A stretch of 64,000 bases of DNA from Arcanobacterium ihumii (lineage in GTDB: Bacteria > Actinomycetota > Actinomycetes > Actinomycetales > Actinomycetaceae): assembly GCF_900604515.1 (NCBI RefSeq), contig NZ_UWOS01000003.1, forward strand, positions 62,001-126,000. The letters are read 5' to 3'. The position numbers and the translations under genes are program-made. This document shows positions 22,669 to 34,408 of this stretch, piece by piece; the stretch's first letter is position 1, and every line of letters begins with the position of its first letter. Below the pieces are notes generated by a model that was given only the letters and a program-made list of their open reading frames with translations, ran no database searches and had not been told where the DNA came from.

Positions 22669-23315
22669 GGCAACACCTGCACGTCAGTTGCGGATTCAAG
22701 CTGTTCAATTGAGAGCGCACCCAATCGAATTAATTGTGGTTGGCGTGGACTCTCAAGTACGAATTTCACGATGGTTGACGGTGTGCCTCCGCCTGTACAA
22801 CCGCCGTCTAAATACGTGCTCACAGCTTCCCCAAGTTGCTCAATCGCCTGTGAAATGGTGTTTGCAGGAGGATTTCCCGTCTTATTCGCACTAGTCACTG
22901 CAAGCGGACCGGTTTTCTCCAAAAGTTTCAACGCAACTGGATTATCCGGCATGCGCAATGCGACGGTGCCATGGGTTTCACCCAAATCCCAACCAAGGTT
23001 TTCCTTCGCTGGCAAAATGATCGTCAACGCACCTGGCCAAAATACTTTCATGAGTGCAACAGCTTCGTCCGGTACCCAAGAGGCAAGCGAACGAGCCTGT
23101 TCGGCGTCATGGACCAAGACTGGAGGAGGCATCTGCCGAGTACGCGACTTGGCATTTAACAGAGCCGTGATAGCATCAGCGTTAAATGGATCAGCACCGA
23201 TCCCATAAACCGTATCGGTGGGAAGGCAGACGACGGCGCCCGCCTGTAAAGCTTCGTCGGCTCGAATAATTCCTTCGGAAAGAGATTGGGCCTGCGAACA
23301 GTCATAGATTTCCAT
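22665..23315 (-). CDS. L-threonylcarbamoyladenylate synthase (Sua5/YciO/YrdC)
   Basis: Makes threonylcarbamoyl-AMP for the t6A37 modification of ANN-decoding tRNAs. The 216 residues are a single YrdC domain: LPTDTVYGIGADPFN, the basic loop AKSRTRQMPPPVLV, FWPGALTIILPA, VALRMPDN and AVTSANKTGNPPA. The separate C-terminal Sua5 domain is missing, so it is the short TsaC-like form. It is the gene downstream of prmC, with a 127-base gap in which no clear element was seen. Confidence 0.93.
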   Translation of the reverse strand: MEIYDCSQAQSLSEGIIRADEALQAGAVVCLPTDTVYGIGADPFNADAITALLNAKSRTRQMPPPVLVHDAEQARSLASWVPDEAVALMKVFWPGALTIILPAKENLGWDLGETHGTVALRMPDNPVALKLLEKTGPLAVTSANKTGNPPANTISQAIEQLGEAVSTYLDGGCTGGGTPSTIVKFVLESPRQPQLIRLGALSIEQLESATDVQVLP

Positions 23316-23442
23316 TTTGCCTCCGCATACTTTTCACCATCATTCTACCTAGAATTTGTTACAGATTAACCCACCTATCGGTGCCTTTTTGAGGTCATTC
23401 ACCTTCTTACCCGAGAAGAGCAAGCTCATTACCCCGATCCAT

Positions 23443-24276
23443 CTATTTTCGAGCCCAGAGCCACCGATCGGAACCGTTATAATCTTGACCGGTTCCACAT
23501 TTACGGAAGAAATGGCTCGCATAGTCACGCAATACTTTTCCCTGCTCGTCGGCATGCTCCATAATGAATAAGCCGTCTGTTTTCACTAGGGTGGCAACAT
23601 GGTCAATGAGTTTTTCGGGAAATTCGAGGCCATCTTCCCCACCCCCAAACAGGGCCATTGAAGGGTCTGCCAGTACTTCTTCCGAAAGTTTGTGAGTTGC
23701 AGGTACGTAGGGAGGATTAGAGACGACGACGTCGTACCCAGTTCCAGCAGGATCGTTGAAGTCGAGTGCGTTTCCGTGAACGAGCCTAACCCTGCCACCA
23801 TATCGTTTGTTGTTCTGCTCGATCGAAGCAAATGCGGTTTTGCTGAGTTCCACTGCGCTCACATCGGCGTGCGGAACTTCAGTAGCAATTGCAATCGCGA
23901 TGGCTCCCGAGCCGGCGCATAGATCAACCACCCGCGGATGCTCAACCCCGCTTTGAATAAGTTTTTGCAATTCGTCTATCGCCGCCTGCGCAACTAATTC
24001 GGTTTCCGGTCGGGTGATGAAGACGCCAGGTCGCGATTCGAGTTCTAGGAACCGGAACCACATTTTACCAATGATGTGTTGAAGTGGAACTCGTTGTGCG
24101 CGACGCTCAATGGCGTCATCGTACATGGCTAGCTGATCAGAATCGGGCGTTTCTGACGCAAATGGAACGCGACCAAAGCTGTATTCCGCTAGTTCTTTAG
24201 CATCATGGGTAGCACTAGCAACGCCCGCCTGCATCAACAGGTCAACGCTGTTCTTATAGATATCGTTCCAGATCAC
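23443..24276 (-). CDS. prmC: Release factor glutamine methyltransferase PrmC
   Basis: Methylates the Gln of the GGQ motif in release factors. The 277 residues have the N-terminal helical substrate domain, SAM motif [16 protein letters not shown] and catalytic [10 protein letters not shown]. The start is GTG at 24276, overlapping the prfA stop as GTGA. The pairing with prfA, its substrate, is standard. Confidence 0.95.
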   Translation of the reverse strand: MIWNDIYKNSVDLLMQAGVASATHDAKELAEYSFGRVPFASETPDSDQLAMYDDAIERRAQRVPLQHIIGKMWFRFLELESRPGVFITRPETELVAQAAIDELQKLIQSGVEHPRVVDLCAGSGAIAIAIATEVPHADVSAVELSKTAFASIEQNNKRYGGRVRLVHGNALDFNDPAGTGYDVVVSNPPYVPATHKLSEEVLADPSMALFGGGEDGLEFPEKLIDHVATLVKTDGLFIMEHADEQGKVLRDYASHFFRKCGTGQDYNGSDRWLWARK

Positions 24277-25373
24277 TGTTCTGTGGCGTTTTGTAGGCGC
24301 TCAGATTCATCCATTTCCCTAAGAGAATTAATCACGGATTCCAGATCACCGTTAAGCACAGCGTCAAGATTATGTGCCTTGTATCCGGTGCGGTGATCGG
24401 AGATACGGTTTTCAGGGAAGTTGTAGGTACGCACACGCTCCGAACGGTCAACAGTACGTACCTGAGAACGACGAGCGTCTGCTTCAGCTGCTGCTTGTTC
24501 ATCTAGTTGCTTTTGACGAAGTCGCGCACGTAAGACGCGCATTGCAGATTCACGGTTCTTGATCTGAGATTTTTCGTCTTGCATCGAAACCGTGATGCCA
24601 GTCGGAAGGTGGGTAATACGTACGGCAGAATCCGTGGTGTTAACGGACTGCCCACCTGGTCCTGACGAACGGAAAACGTCAATTCGCAGATCGTTATCGT
24701 TGATCTCAATTTCGCCGGGATCATCCACTTCAGCAAAAACAAGAACTCCGGCTGCTGAGGTGTGAATTCGTCCCTGTGTTTCGGTCACCGGAACACGTTG
24801 GACACGGTGAACACCCGCTTCGAACTTGAGGTGAGCCCATACACCCTCAGCAGGGTCTTCTGGAACAGATTTTGCTTTAACAGCCATCTGGACATCTTTA
24901 TATCCACCGAGATCAGTAGTTGTAGCAGAGAGGATTTGGGTAGCCCAGCCCATTGATTCTGCATAACGCTGATACATCCGAAGAAGATCACCCGCAAAGA
25001 GCGCGGATTCTTCGCCACCTTCTCCTGCTTTAACCTCCAAAATAGCATCTCGCAAATCATCAGGATCACGAGGAATTAAGGCGTCGCGCAAATCGCTTGC
25101 CGCGGAAGTTGCTATTTCTTCGAGACGTGGGATCTCAGAAGCAAAAAGTTCACCGTCTTCCCCACCCATCTCAACGATTTCGCGGGTTTCATCGAGATCA
25201 CGTTGAGCTTGCTCCCATTTCTGGTATCGCCCAACAACTCGACCTAGTTCAGCATAACGCCTTCCTAAGGAACGCAACTTATCTGGATTCGCCAGCACCT
25301 CTGGAGAAGACATCTGCATTTCGATGTCCTTATGCTCCGCGACCATCGCTACCGCTGCCGGAAATTTCTCCAT
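24273..25373 (-). CDS. prfA: Peptide chain release factor 1 PrfA
   Basis: Reads UAA/UAG and releases the nascent chain. From the ATG at 25373 ([16 protein letters not shown]) it has 366 residues, close to the usual 355-360. It contains [20 protein letters not shown], including the PxT codon-reading motif, and the catalytic [15 protein letters not shown]. The frame stays open upstream; an ATG at 25403 is possible but longer than the family and has no ribosome site. AAGGGATG lies upstream of 25373 at a somewhat long spacing. Confidence 0.95.
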   Translation of the reverse strand: MEKFPAAVAMVAEHKDIEMQMSSPEVLANPDKLRSLGRRYAELGRVVGRYQKWEQAQRDLDETREIVEMGGEDGELFASEIPRLEEIATSAASDLRDALIPRDPDDLRDAILEVKAGEGGEESALFAGDLLRMYQRYAESMGWATQILSATTTDLGGYKDVQMAVKAKSVPEDPAEGVWAHLKFEAGVHRVQRVPVTETQGRIHTSAAGVLVFAEVDDPGEIEINDNDLRIDVFRSSGPGGQSVNTTDSAVRITHLPTGITVSMQDEKSQIKNRESAMRVLRARLRQKQLDEQAAAEADARRSQVRTVDRSERVRTYNFPENRISDHRTGYKAHNLDAVLNGDLESVINSLREMDESERLQNATEQ

Positions 25374-25441
25374 TATTACTGTCTCATCCCTTGTTGTGTT
25401 CATTAGTAAAATTAGGCAAAATCCGAGCGTATTTTGCCCAT

Positions 25442-25482
25442 AAATAGACCGAACGCCGGTACTCATACAGTACCGGCGTTCG
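25442..25482 (-). terminator. Terminator after rpmE
   Basis: CGAACGCCGGTAC (25450-25462) pairs with GTACCGGCGTTCG (25470-25482), 13 perfect base pairs with a 7-base loop. On the minus strand it follows the rpmE stop by 10 bases and is followed by the modest U-rich run TCTATTTAT. Confidence 0.62.
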
Positions 25483-25491
25483 AAAGACTTG

Positions 25492-25704
25492 CTACTTGGT
25501 GCGCTTACCGAAGCGAGCCTCGAAGCGTGCAACGCGTCCACCGGTGTCCAGAATCTTCTGCTTACCGGTGTAGAACGGGTGGCATGCCGAGCATACATCG
25601 ACGCGCAACTCTTCTCCACCAATGGTAGAGCGGGTTTCGAATTCGTTACCGCAGGTGCAGGTAACGCTAATCGTTTCGTATGTAGGGTGGATTCCCTGCT
25701 TCAT
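25492..25704 (-). CDS. rpmE: 50S ribosomal protein L31 (zinc-binding form)
   Basis: The 70 residues begin [20 protein letters not shown] and contain the two pairs CTC and CSAC that bind zinc in the C+ form of L31. C+ forms are typically replaced by C- paralogues under zinc limitation. AAGGAG precedes the ATG. It sits between rho and prfA, as is usual in actinobacteria. Confidence 0.96.
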   Translation of the reverse strand: MKQGIHPTYETISVTCTCGNEFETRSTIGGEELRVDVCSACHPFYTGKQKILDTGGRVARFEARFGKRTK

Positions 25705-25834
25705 TTTTACTCCTTGGATCGTTTAACGCCCTGGGTCCACAACGCACTTTCCCTATACGAACAGGGCTAAGATTGCCGAAGCAGCGAGGTGGTGAACCAG
25801 AAGCCGACGCTATATTTAATCACTTTTCAGCGAA

Positions 25835-25870
25835 CAATGCCATAGACGTGAGCAAGTGCTCAGTCGGCAT
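25835..25870 (-). terminator. Compound hairpin at the rho stop codon
   Basis: AATGCC...GGCATT enclose GAC/GTC and GAGC/GCTC pairs, forming a stepped stem that starts within the last codons of rho. There is no U-tract, so a terminator or processing role is only possible. Confidence 0.33.
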
Positions 25871-27611
25871 TATTCTGCATACCTCGAACGATAGAAACCA
25901 AGAATTCCTTGTTGGATTCCGTCTTGCGGAGGCGGTTGAGCAAGTAATCGGAAGCTTCTTGCACGTCAAGGGTTCCGAGCGCGCGACGCAGGTGCCATAC
26001 GATTTGGAGCTCTTCGTTGGAGAACAACTGCTCTTCGCGGCGAGTACCCGATGCATTGACGTCCACAGCTGGGAAGATACGACGATCTGCCAACTGGCGG
26101 GAAAGCCGCAGTTCCATATTGCCGGTACCCTTGAATTCTTCGAAGATCACTTCATCCATCTTCGATCCGGTTTCAACCAGAGCAGACGCGATAATCGTTA
26201 ACGAGCCACCGTTTTCAATGTTACGAGCAGCACCAAAGAACTTCTTTGGCGGGTAGAGAGCAGCAGCGTCAACACCGCCGGACAGGATACGCCCAGAAGC
26301 CGGAGCTGCCAGGTTGTACGCACGTGAGAGACGAGTGAGGGAATCAAGCAAGATAACGACGTCTTGACCAAGTTCAACCAAGCGCTTCGCACGCTCAACT
26401 GCAAGTTCTGCCACGATAGTATGATCTGATGCTGGGCGATCAAAGGTCGAAGCGATAACTTCTCCCTTGACGAGTCGCTGCATATCGGTAACTTCTTCAG
26501 GACGCTCGTCAACGAGAACAACCATTAGATGCACATTTGGATCATTCTTTGCGATTGCCATTGCTAGCTGCTGCATAACTACCGTCTTGCCCGCTTTTGG
26601 CGGGGAAACGATCAAACCACGCTGTCCCTTACCAATTGGAGCTACCAAATCAACGATTCGCGTGGTCAAAGCGTTCTGGGTGGTCTCCATGCGCAACATA
26701 TCTTGCGGGTAGAGCGGAGTAAGCTTGTTAAACTCGGGCCGTTTTGCGCTATCTTCTGGCGATAGACCATTAATTGCGGTGACTTCGACCAGCGGATTGT
26801 ACTTGTGTAGGCGCTGACCACGGCGAGGGTTGCCTTCGGTTACCGAACGAACTGCACCTGCAACGGCATCTCCCCTGCGCAGACCATACTTCTTAATAAT
26901 CTGCTGCGATACATAAGCGTCGTTCTTCCCAGGGAGGTATCCACCAGTACGAAGGTAGGAGTTGGTGCCGGAAACATCCAGAATTCCAGCAACCGGGATC
27001 AGCACTTCTTCATCACTGACTTCGTCTTCAACGTCATTGGCGTCGCTACGCGAATTGTTAACCGCGCCATCGCGGCGATTGCGATTTCGATTATTTTCGC
27101 GACGGTTGTTGCGATTACGTTCGCGGCGATTGCGATTACGGCTACGTGGGTTATCGTCGTCACCCTCGGTATCGCGTTGCTGTTCAGCAGCACGACGCTC
27201 CGCAGCTTCTCCCAATGCTGCTAAGGCCGCCTCTTTTTCCTCTGCGGAAAGCTCTTCGGCTTCACCGTGGTTGCGATTTCGGCGTACCTGCGTGGCTTCC
27301 CGATCGTTTTGACGGTTGCGATTACGGCTACGCTTAGGCAGGTCGGCAACGATGTTTTCGGTTCCTTCCACAGGAGTCGACGCCGAATGTTCATTTTTCT
27401 TTGCAGAGCTACCCACCTGCTTGGAAGACTTCTCAATTTTCGCTGGGCGTTCTTGACTTTGAGTCGAACGCGCTTGGGAAATAGCAGCAATGTAGTCTGC
27501 TTTGCGTGATTTCGGCGCCATCTTGATTCCCATAGATGCCGCAATTTGCTTCAATTCAGGCAGAAGCTTAGTTGCCAGTGAACCGCTGGACTTGGTGGAG
27601 GTTTCGCTCAC
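25860..27611 (-). CDS. rho: Transcription termination factor Rho with long Arg/Asn-rich insert
   Basis: Hexameric RNA helicase that ends transcription. The 583-residue protein has the Rho N-terminal helical domain (about 10-45), a low-complexity insert (about 45-205) with two Arg/Asn-rich patches (93-115 and 155-181) and an acidic end, the cold-shock-like RNA-binding domain (from about 206), and the ATPase core with P-loop [12 protein letters not shown]. coli Rho has 419 residues; the insert explains the difference and is typical of actinobacteria, where it affects RNA affinity. The start is GTG at 27611 with GGGGAAGGAA upstream. The 264-base gap before it contains no gene I can support. Confidence 0.96.
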   Translation of the reverse strand: MSETSTKSSGSLATKLLPELKQIAASMGIKMAPKSRKADYIAAISQARSTQSQERPAKIEKSSKQVGSSAKKNEHSASTPVEGTENIVADLPKRSRNRNRQNDREATQVRRNRNHGEAEELSAEEKEAALAALGEAAERRAAEQQRDTEGDDDNPRSRNRNRRERNRNNRRENNRNRNRRDGAVNNSRSDANDVEDEVSDEEVLIPVAGILDVSGTNSYLRTGGYLPGKNDAYVSQQIIKKYGLRRGDAVAGAVRSVTEGNPRRGQRLHKYNPLVEVTAINGLSPEDSAKRPEFNKLTPLYPQDMLRMETTQNALTTRIVDLVAPIGKGQRGLIVSPPKAGKTVVMQQLAMAIAKNDPNVHLMVVLVDERPEEVTDMQRLVKGEVIASTFDRPASDHTIVAELAVERAKRLVELGQDVVILLDSLTRLSRAYNLAAPASGRILSGGVDAAALYPPKKFFGAARNIENGGSLTIIASALVETGSKMDEVIFEEFKGTGNMELRLSRQLADRRIFPAVDVNASGTRREEQLFSNEELQIVWHLRRALGTLDVQEASDYLLNRLRKTESNKEFLVSIVRGMQNNAD

Positions 27612-27875
27612 GAGGTTCCTTCCCCGGGTACCACATTTGGTACGTTGTTCGTTTGATACTGAGCCTCGGAAATATCACGAGGAAAATACGAGTAGACAGA
27701 AAAATGAAGCACGCATACTACACACGCAATGCCAAAAGTTGAGCCGCTAAATAGAGATAAGTAGCGCAACATATGATCGATTGGTAGAACCAAACAACTG
27801 CTGTCTGGTGTTTATACTACACGCTACCATTTCACTTATGAAACTCTGGAGTTTCGATTGTGTTGTACCTCTACC

Positions 27876-28775
27876 CTATTCGGATTCGTCTACAAGGTAA
27901 GCACCGTGTACTTGTTTTGAATTTACTACGTGAAATCCCTGTTCACCAACGATTCTTGCCATATTTTGATCGATTTTTGCAAAAACTAAGATCGTCGGAC
28001 CCGCCCCGGAAATCACGGCCGGCCAACCAGCGTTTCGCAGAGCTTTAAGCATTGCCGCACTCCGAGGCATGGAATCGGCCCGATAATCTTGATGCAATTT
28101 ATCCTCAGTTGCATCGAAGAGAAGCTCAGGACGATGCTCCAAAGCGTGAACAAGCAAGGCCGTTCGTGAGGCATTAAAGGAAGCGTCTCCATGTGGAACC
28201 GCACTTGGCAAAACAGATCGTGCCTCAGACGTTGCCAAAATTTCGTTTGGGATCAATAATGACGTGTGCACATCTGGGCGGATTCCTAATTTAGTGGTCC
28301 GTAGTTCTTCTCCAGCGTTCCATGACAGCGTTGCTCCTCCATAAATAGCAGGTGCAGCGTTGTCTGGATGACCTTCGAAACGAGTTGCAAGGCGCAACAT
28401 AGTTACTTCATCAAGCGCTTCTGGACGGTCAACTAGACCTTTAACCAACATCAGCGCAGCCACAACTGCGGCAGCTGAGGATCCTAAGCCACGTCCTTGA
28501 GGAATCTTATTTCGGCACACAAGTTCGATGCCTCCGCCAGGAACTCCCAGCCACTCCATTGTGTTCTTCATGGTCTGAATAATAAGGTGGTTTTCATCGC
28601 GTGGAAGCGTTTGTGACCCCTCGCCTAGGATAACTACGCGCGAAGTGCCCGTAGTTAGAGTGGCGGCAACTTCATCCCAAAGGTCGTGGGCGATACCCAT
28701 TGAGTCAAATCCAGGGCCTAGATTTCCCGACGTAGCTGGAACACGAACGCGCGCATGGTTATTAATCAAACGCAT
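27876..28775 (-). CDS. thrB: Homoserine kinase ThrB
   Basis: Phosphorylates homoserine for threonine synthesis. The 299-residue GHMP kinase shows VPATSGNLGPGFDSMG near the N-terminus and the ATP loop PQGRGLGSSAAAVVAAL, plus the C-terminal SGAGPTILVF. Full length. It is last of the hom-thrC-thrB group. Confidence 0.96.
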   Translation of the reverse strand: MRLINNHARVRVPATSGNLGPGFDSMGIAHDLWDEVAATLTTGTSRVVILGEGSQTLPRDENHLIIQTMKNTMEWLGVPGGGIELVCRNKIPQGRGLGSSAAAVVAALMLVKGLVDRPEALDEVTMLRLATRFEGHPDNAAPAIYGGATLSWNAGEELRTTKLGIRPDVHTSLLIPNEILATSEARSVLPSAVPHGDASFNASRTALLVHALEHRPELLFDATEDKLHQDYRADSMPRSAAMLKALRNAGWPAVISGAGPTILVFAKIDQNMARIVGEQGFHVVNSKQVHGAYLVDESE

Positions 28776-28849
28776 GGAGATATCGACCTTTCACATTTTT
28801 GGAAAGTTAATGCAACAGAGCTGGCGCAACACCGTAGATGCCACACCCG

Positions 28850-29950
28850 TCACAATCCTAGTGCATTCACAGCCGCATCAACCGTAGGCGCGATAGGTTC
28901 AAAGTCAACAGGTGCATTACCAAGGGCAGTTGCGGTGTCTTTCAAACCGTTGCCGGTAACAGTACAAACAATGGTCTTCCCTTCTGGAACCTTGCCTTCA
29001 TTTGCAGCCTTGATCAATCCCGCGATTGATGCCGCCGACGCAGGCTCAACGAAGATGCCAACCTGAGCAGCCAAAAGTGCTTGAGCAGAGAGGATCTCTT
29101 CGTCTGTTACACGGTCAATCCAACCATTGGAATCGGATTGAGCAGCTTGGGCGTAGTCCCACGAAGCCGGATTGCCGATTCGGATCGCCGTCGCCACCGT
29201 TTCAGGTTCAGCAACTGGGTGTCCAAGCACAAACGGAGCAGCTCCCCAAGCTTGGATTCCCCACATTTGCGGAACTTTGGTGGAAACTGGCGAAGGCGAA
29301 CACGCGCTATCATCGATAGAAGCGGCAGTAGTTTTTCCAGCGTATTCGTTGTATCCCATCCAATAGGCGGAAATATTTCCAGCATTACCCACCGGAAGTA
29401 CATGGATATCAGGAGCATCTCCGAGCGCATCAACAACCTCAAAGGCTGCAGTTTTTTGACCTTGGAGACGATAGGGATTGACCGAGTTGACCAAGGCAAC
29501 AGGATAACTAGAAGTTAACTCACGAACAATGTTGAGACAGTCATCAAAATTTCCATCCACCGCAACTAACTTAGCCCCGTGCACAATAGCTTGTGCCAGT
29601 TTGCCAGCTGCAATTTTCCCAGCGGGAAGGACAACTGCACACTCTAAACCAGCAGCAACGGCGTAAGCCGCTGCCGATGCGGAGGTGTTTCCCGTCGAAG
29701 CACATGCAACGATCTGCGTATTCGTCTGTTTAACTTGGGAAATCGCCGTCGTCATTCCACGGTCTTTGAATGAACCGGTTGGATTCGCACCTTCGACCTT
29801 GACATAAACGTCGGCATGTACAAGTTCACTCAAAGCCCTAGCGTAGACGAGCGGAGTTCCACCTTCGTGCAGTGTTACAACGGGATCGTTATCACTAAAC
29901 GGAAGCCGTTCGCGGTATTCGTTAATTAATCCGGACCACTGATGTGCCAT
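28850..29950 (-). CDS. thrC: Threonine synthase ThrC
   Basis: PLP enzyme converting O-phosphohomoserine to threonine. The 366 residues include the PLP lysine in [12 protein letters not shown], the phosphate loop region [10 protein letters not shown] and [10 protein letters not shown] near the C-terminus. It is the short fold-type II form common in actinobacteria. The ATG overlaps the hom stop by one base (TAATG). Confidence 0.96.
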   Translation of the reverse strand: MAHQWSGLINEYRERLPFSDNDPVVTLHEGGTPLVYARALSELVHADVYVKVEGANPTGSFKDRGMTTAISQVKQTNTQIVACASTGNTSASAAAYAVAAGLECAVVLPAGKIAAGKLAQAIVHGAKLVAVDGNFDDCLNIVRELTSSYPVALVNSVNPYRLQGQKTAAFEVVDALGDAPDIHVLPVGNAGNISAYWMGYNEYAGKTTAASIDDSACSPSPVSTKVPQMWGIQAWGAAPFVLGHPVAEPETVATAIRIGNPASWDYAQAAQSDSNGWIDRVTDEEILSAQALLAAQVGIFVEPASAASIAGLIKAANEGKVPEGKTIVCTVTGNGLKDTATALGNAPVDFEPIAPTVDAAVNALGL

Positions 29951-31275
29951 TAGTTTTCCTCCACTTTCAAAACACTCAAAACTTCCACAACGTCGTCGGA
30001 ATTTTGCAGTTCTTCAATAACACAATCAATAGATGATTGACGCACCTGGTGCGTAATAATCGTAATTTGCGTGGTAGCAAGGGAGTGATTATCCCCAATG
30101 TGTCCAGATTTATTTTGCATTACCGATGCCATTGATACCCCAGCATCAGCGAATCGCTTAGTGAGAGTGGCTAGAACACCAACGGTATCGATAACTTCCA
30201 GCTTTATGAAGAAGCTCGACATGGATTCTGAACGCGGTAGCACTGGAACATCACCATAAAGCACCTCGCGAGGGGCATGACCGCCAATAACACGTTTCGC
30301 GGCTGCCGCAACAACGTCGGAAAGCACAGCAGATGCCGTCGGAGCACCACCTGCACCGCGACCAAAAAACATCAAGCGATCAGCGGACTGCGCCTCAACC
30401 AAGACCGCGTTGAAAGACCCGTGAACCGAAGCCAAAGGATGATCCTTAGAAACAAGGGTTGGACTCACCGACATTTCAATACCGTCTTCGCCCCGCGAAT
30501 CAAAGTGACGCTCTGCCCGAGCAATCAACTTAATGACATAGCCAGCAGCTTCAGCAGAAGCAATATCGTCAGCCGTCACTCCCCTAATTCCTTCCACAAC
30601 GACGTCGTCCAAACTCACGCGCGTATGAAAGGCAAGCGAAGCCAGAATCGCAATTTTGGCGCCGGCGTCGTAACCATCAACGTCCGCGGAAGGATCGGCC
30701 TCAGCAAATCCAAGTTGTTGAGCAAGGAGTAGCGCTTCGTCGAAATCCATATTTTGGGTGGTCATTGAATCAAGAATGAAGTTGGTAGTTCCATTCATAA
30801 TTCCCATAACGGCATTTACTCTGTCTCCTGCCAAGGATTCACGCAACCCGTACACAACTGGAACGGCACCGGCAACTGCCGCCTCATAATAGAGATCGAC
30901 GTCATTTTGCTCAGCTAAGTCATAAAGTTCTGGTCCGTGAGTTGCCAAGAGCGCCTTATTTCCAGTAACAACACTTGAACCACTACATAATGCTTCACGC
31001 ACAAGTGTTCGTGGAGGCTCAATTCCACCGATCAGTTCAATAACAATATCAGCTTTAGAAATAAGCGCCGAGGTATCTTTGGTTAACAAAGAGCGATCAA
31101 TTGCTCCGTCACGCTCGGTTTCAAGGTTGCTGACAGCAATTCCGATGAGCTCAAGAGGCGCGCCCGCACGAGCGCTAAGAAGATCACGTTGTTCGGTCAG
31201 CAGGCGTGCTACCTGCGTACCGACGGTGCCGCAACCCAACAGGGCAATTTTTACGCTTTCGGTTGATTTATTCAC
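29950..31275 (-). CDS. hom: Homoserine dehydrogenase
   Basis: Reduces aspartate semialdehyde to homoserine with NAD(P)H. The 441 residues have the nucleotide-binding [16 protein letters not shown], the catalytic region ([34 protein letters not shown]) and a C-terminal ACT domain (about 350-441, [20 protein letters not shown]), which usually allows feedback inhibition by threonine. It lies 20 bases after lysA. Confidence 0.96.
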   Translation of the reverse strand: MNKSTESVKIALLGCGTVGTQVARLLTEQRDLLSARAGAPLELIGIAVSNLETERDGAIDRSLLTKDTSALISKADIVIELIGGIEPPRTLVREALCSGSSVVTGNKALLATHGPELYDLAEQNDVDLYYEAAVAGAVPVVYGLRESLAGDRVNAVMGIMNGTTNFILDSMTTQNMDFDEALLLAQQLGFAEADPSADVDGYDAGAKIAILASLAFHTRVSLDDVVVEGIRGVTADDIASAEAAGYVIKLIARAERHFDSRGEDGIEMSVSPTLVSKDHPLASVHGSFNAVLVEAQSADRLMFFGRGAGGAPTASAVLSDVVAAAAKRVIGGHAPREVLYGDVPVLPRSESMSSFFIKLEVIDTVGVLATLTKRFADAGVSMASVMQNKSGHIGDNHSLATTQITIITHQVRQSSIDCVIEELQNSDDVVEVLSVLKVEEN

Positions 31276-31295
31276 CGTCGAACTCCTCTTTATCG

Positions 31296-32663
31296 TTAAT
31301 CTTGATCAAGTGAAAGCAGGTCATTGATCGTCTCACTTCGAATAAGCTCTTTTAACGTTCCATTTTCAACAGCGACGACGCCGGGGCGAGGCAACATATT
31401 GTAGTTGGATGCCATCGCACGCCCATACGCACCAGTGGCTGGGACTGCGAGGAGATCACCAGCTTTAACATCTGATGGAAGAGCAACATTACGCACGACG
31501 ATATCGCCTGATTCGCAGTGCTTTCCGACCACACGTGCACGTGTACGCGAGGCATCAGAATCACGGGAAACGATGGCGGCGGTGTAGTCAGCTTCGTACA
31601 GAGCTGGTCGGATGTTGTCAGACATTCCACCGTCGACTGAAACATAGGTACGCAAACCCGAATCAATTGCCACGTCTTTGACGGTTCCAACCGTGTAGAG
31701 CATCAATGTGGAAGACGCAACAATTGAGCGACCCGGCTCAATTGAAATAAGCGGTGCTGGTAATCCGCTTTCAGAAACGTGTTTGCGCACTACATCTGCC
31801 AAAATACGAGCAAATTCTCGAGGGTTTGGCGGTACGTCATCGTCCGCCGTGTAGCGAATCCCATATCCGCCGCCTAAGTCAATTTCGGAGATCTCAATTC
31901 CTTGTTCATGAGCCCAAACTCGCTCTGCAAAGATAACTTGGGCTGCTTGTGCGAATCCCTCAGTAGCCGAAATCTGTGAACCGATATGTGAGTGCAGACC
32001 GATGAGGTCAACATTCGAAAGTTCAGCCGCGCGTGCAATTGCCTGATGGGAAACTCTGGTGGAAACTGATAAACCGAATTTTTGATCTTCGTGCGCGGTG
32101 GCAATAAATTCGTGACCACCAGCATGCACCCCAGTAGTCAGTCGAAGGTAGACCGGCGCAATCTTCTTTAGATCTTCAGCAACGCGGTTGACGAACTCAA
32201 GTTCCGCAAGCGAATCAATAACGATATGCGCAACGTTTTGCTCCAGTGCAAGTTCAATTTCCGCGCGGGACTTATTGTTCCCATGCAAACCACAAAAATC
32301 ACCCGGCACTCCACCCGCGAGCGCAGTACGTAATTCGCCTTCTGAAGCGGTGTCGATGTGTAGACCTTCTTCGTACATCCACCGAGCAAATGCTTTTGAA
32401 AGGAATGCTTTACCCGCATAGTAAACGTGAGCGCCAGCAAGGTCCGCGAAAGCGTGATCCATCGCCTCTTTCCATGCACGTGCACGAAAGCGAGCGTCGT
32501 CGGCATCTAATACATAGCGTGGAGTTGGAAATTCCTTGGCGATATCACTCACCCTGACGCCGGCGACGGCAAATTCGCCGTCGCTAAGGCGGTCGGTGTT
32601 TATCGACCAAACTCCATGAGGGGCTCCATCAGGGATCGGCGCTTCAAGCTGTTCCAAATTCAT
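31296..32663 (-). CDS. lysA: Diaminopimelate decarboxylase LysA
   Basis: Last step of lysine synthesis; it also sets the level of DAP for peptidoglycan. The 455-residue PLP enzyme has the PLP lysine in VYYAGKAFLSKA, the glycine loop in EIDLGGGYGIRY and the substrate motif CESGDIVV. The ATG at 32663 follows AAAGGA at good spacing and is preferred to the in-frame ATG at 32687. It is placed between argS and hom as in other actinobacteria. Confidence 0.95.
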   Translation of the reverse strand: MNLEQLEAPIPDGAPHGVWSINTDRLSDGEFAVAGVRVSDIAKEFPTPRYVLDADDARFRARAWKEAMDHAFADLAGAHVYYAGKAFLSKAFARWMYEEGLHIDTASEGELRTALAGGVPGDFCGLHGNNKSRAEIELALEQNVAHIVIDSLAELEFVNRVAEDLKKIAPVYLRLTTGVHAGGHEFIATAHEDQKFGLSVSTRVSHQAIARAAELSNVDLIGLHSHIGSQISATEGFAQAAQVIFAERVWAHEQGIEISEIDLGGGYGIRYTADDDVPPNPREFARILADVVRKHVSESGLPAPLISIEPGRSIVASSTLMLYTVGTVKDVAIDSGLRTYVSVDGGMSDNIRPALYEADYTAAIVSRDSDASRTRARVVGKHCESGDIVVRNVALPSDVKAGDLLAVPATGAYGRAMASNYNMLPRPGVVAVENGTLKELIRSETINDLLSLDQD

Positions 32664-32703
32664 AACGGTCCTTTCGGAGTTTGGCACTACACCAGAGTTT
32701 GCG

Positions 32704-34377
32704 CTACATCTTATCGGGTGCGCTCACTCCAAGCAGGCCGAGTCCATTTGCCAAGACTTGCCCGGCAGCATCGTTAAGCCAAAGTCGCGCCTGATGGGTA
32801 GCCGTGACTTTTTCATCGGCTCGCGGAGTAACTCGAGATTTTCCGTACCAAGCATGATAGGCGCTTGCAAGATCTTCAACATAACGTGCGACGCGGTGCG
32901 GTTCGCGTAACTGAGCAGCTTGGGAGACGATTTCTGGATACTTCGCCAAAGTAGCCAAGAGCTCACCATCCGCTTCGGAATCAAGCAGGCTCGGGTCAAA
33001 GACATCGCGAGTGACGCCGTGCTCAGCAGCGTTTCGATCAACGGACTTTGTGCGGGCATGAGCGTATTGCACGTAATAAACAGGGTTCTCGTTGGTGCGC
33101 GAAGAGATCAATCCAAGGTCGATTTCCAAAGTGGTATCCATTGCCGCACGAACCAGCGAGTAGCGAGCTGCATCGACACCAGCTGCATCCACAAGATCTC
33201 CAAGGACGACGATCGTACCTGCACGTTTAGACATACGCACCGGTTCGCCGTCGCGAACGAGGTTGACGAGCTGACCGATCAGGATTTCGTGGTTTTCACC
33301 CTTGCCAGCGGTATCACCGAAAGCTCGGGTCATGGCGTAGATACGACCGATATAGCCGTGATGATCGGCACCAAGCATGAGGATTACGTGATCGGCACCG
33401 CGATTACGCTTGTCTAGATAGTAGGCGATATCTCCGGCAAAATACGCCGCGTCACCGTCAGATTTGATGATGACTCGGTCCTTATCGTCACCAAAATCGG
33501 TTGTGCGAACCCAAGTCGCACCATCCTGCTCGAAGATGACTCCCTTAGAGCGCAAGGTTTCGATCGCTTGGGAAACTGCGCCAGACTTGTGGAGGGTATC
33601 TTCGTGGAAGAACACATCGAAGTGAACGCGGAAATCATCGAGTTCTTTCTTAATTTCCGCGAACATGAGGTTCACACCATTTTCACGGAAAAACTCTTGT
33701 GCTTCCGTATCTGAAAGCTCAGAGATGTTTACTTCTGGGTGAGCTCCCATAACTTCGTTGGCGATATCTGCAATGTATTGTCCGCCATAGCCATCTTCTG
33801 GAGCTTCTTGTCCCTTGGCGCGCGCCAAGAGTGACTTCGAGAAACGATCGATCTGAGCGCCATGATCATTGAAGTAGTATTCGCGTACCACATTAACGCC
33901 GGTAGCTTCCAAAATACGTGCGAGGGAATCACCAACTGCCGCCCAGCGAGCTCCCCCAACGTGGATCGGACCGGTTGGATTAGCAGAGACAAATTCAAGG
34001 TTAACGGTTTCGCCACGGCCCGCAGTATTACGCCCATATTCGGTACCAGCATCAAGGATTGAACGAGCTAGCTCACCGGCGGCTGCCACATTCAAAGTAA
34101 TGTTGATGAACCCCGGTCCGGCAATATCCGTCTTTGCAATATCGGAACTATTCTCAAGTTTTTCGACGAGAATCGATGCAAAAGCACGTGGGTTTGTGCC
34201 AGCTTTTTTAGCGAGTTGCATTGCGATATTGGTAGACCAGTCACCATGCTCGCGCGAGCGTGGCCGCTCCACCTTGATTTCGGTCGGTACGTCGTCTTCG
34301 CTAAGAGAAATAGTACCGTCAACGATCGATTCTGATAATGATGCACGAATAAATGCAGAAAGTTCCTCTGGAGTCAT
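32704..34377 (-). CDS. argS: Arginyl-tRNA synthetase ArgS
   Basis: Charges tRNA-Arg. The 557-residue class I synthetase has the N-terminal Add-1 domain (about 1-110), the HIGH-equivalent [11 protein letters not shown], the KMSKS-region RMSKRAGT and the C-terminal anticodon-binding domain. It heads the argS-lysA-hom-thrC-thrB run. The ATG has no Shine-Dalgarno and a TACAAT box ends 6 bases upstream, so the transcript is probably leaderless. A tRNA-Arg gene lies 155 bases upstream on the opposite strand. Confidence 0.96.
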   Translation of the reverse strand: MTPEELSAFIRASLSESIVDGTISLSEDDVPTEIKVERPRSREHGDWSTNIAMQLAKKAGTNPRAFASILVEKLENSSDIAKTDIAGPGFINITLNVAAAGELARSILDAGTEYGRNTAGRGETVNLEFVSANPTGPIHVGGARWAAVGDSLARILEATGVNVVREYYFNDHGAQIDRFSKSLLARAKGQEAPEDGYGGQYIADIANEVMGAHPEVNISELSDTEAQEFFRENGVNLMFAEIKKELDDFRVHFDVFFHEDTLHKSGAVSQAIETLRSKGVIFEQDGATWVRTTDFGDDKDRVIIKSDGDAAYFAGDIAYYLDKRNRGADHVILMLGADHHGYIGRIYAMTRAFGDTAGKGENHEILIGQLVNLVRDGEPVRMSKRAGTIVVLGDLVDAAGVDAARYSLVRAAMDTTLEIDLGLISSRTNENPVYYVQYAHARTKSVDRNAAEHGVTRDVFDPSLLDSEADGELLATLAKYPEIVSQAAQLREPHRVARYVEDLASAYHAWYGKSRVTPRADEKVTATHQARLWLNDAAGQVLANGLGLLGVSAPDKM

Positions 34378-34383
34378 AGCTCA

Positions 34384-34408
34384 ATTGTACCGAGATACCC
34401 TAGGTATC
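34384..34408 (-). promoter_or_regulatory. Leaderless argS promoter with overlapping palindrome
   Basis: TACAAT (34389-34384, minus strand) is followed by six bases and then the ATG, so the start nucleotide is probably the A of ATG. The perfect inverted repeat GATACC-CTA-GGTATC (34394-34408) lies just upstream, between the -10 and -35 positions, where a repressor could act. Confidence 0.4.

Noticed and set aside
27608-27793. 61-codon minus-strand frame overlapping the rho start, considered as a leader peptide
   Set aside because: Has hydrophobic and Cys residues but no ribosome site or codon pattern to support it; only its position is suggestive.
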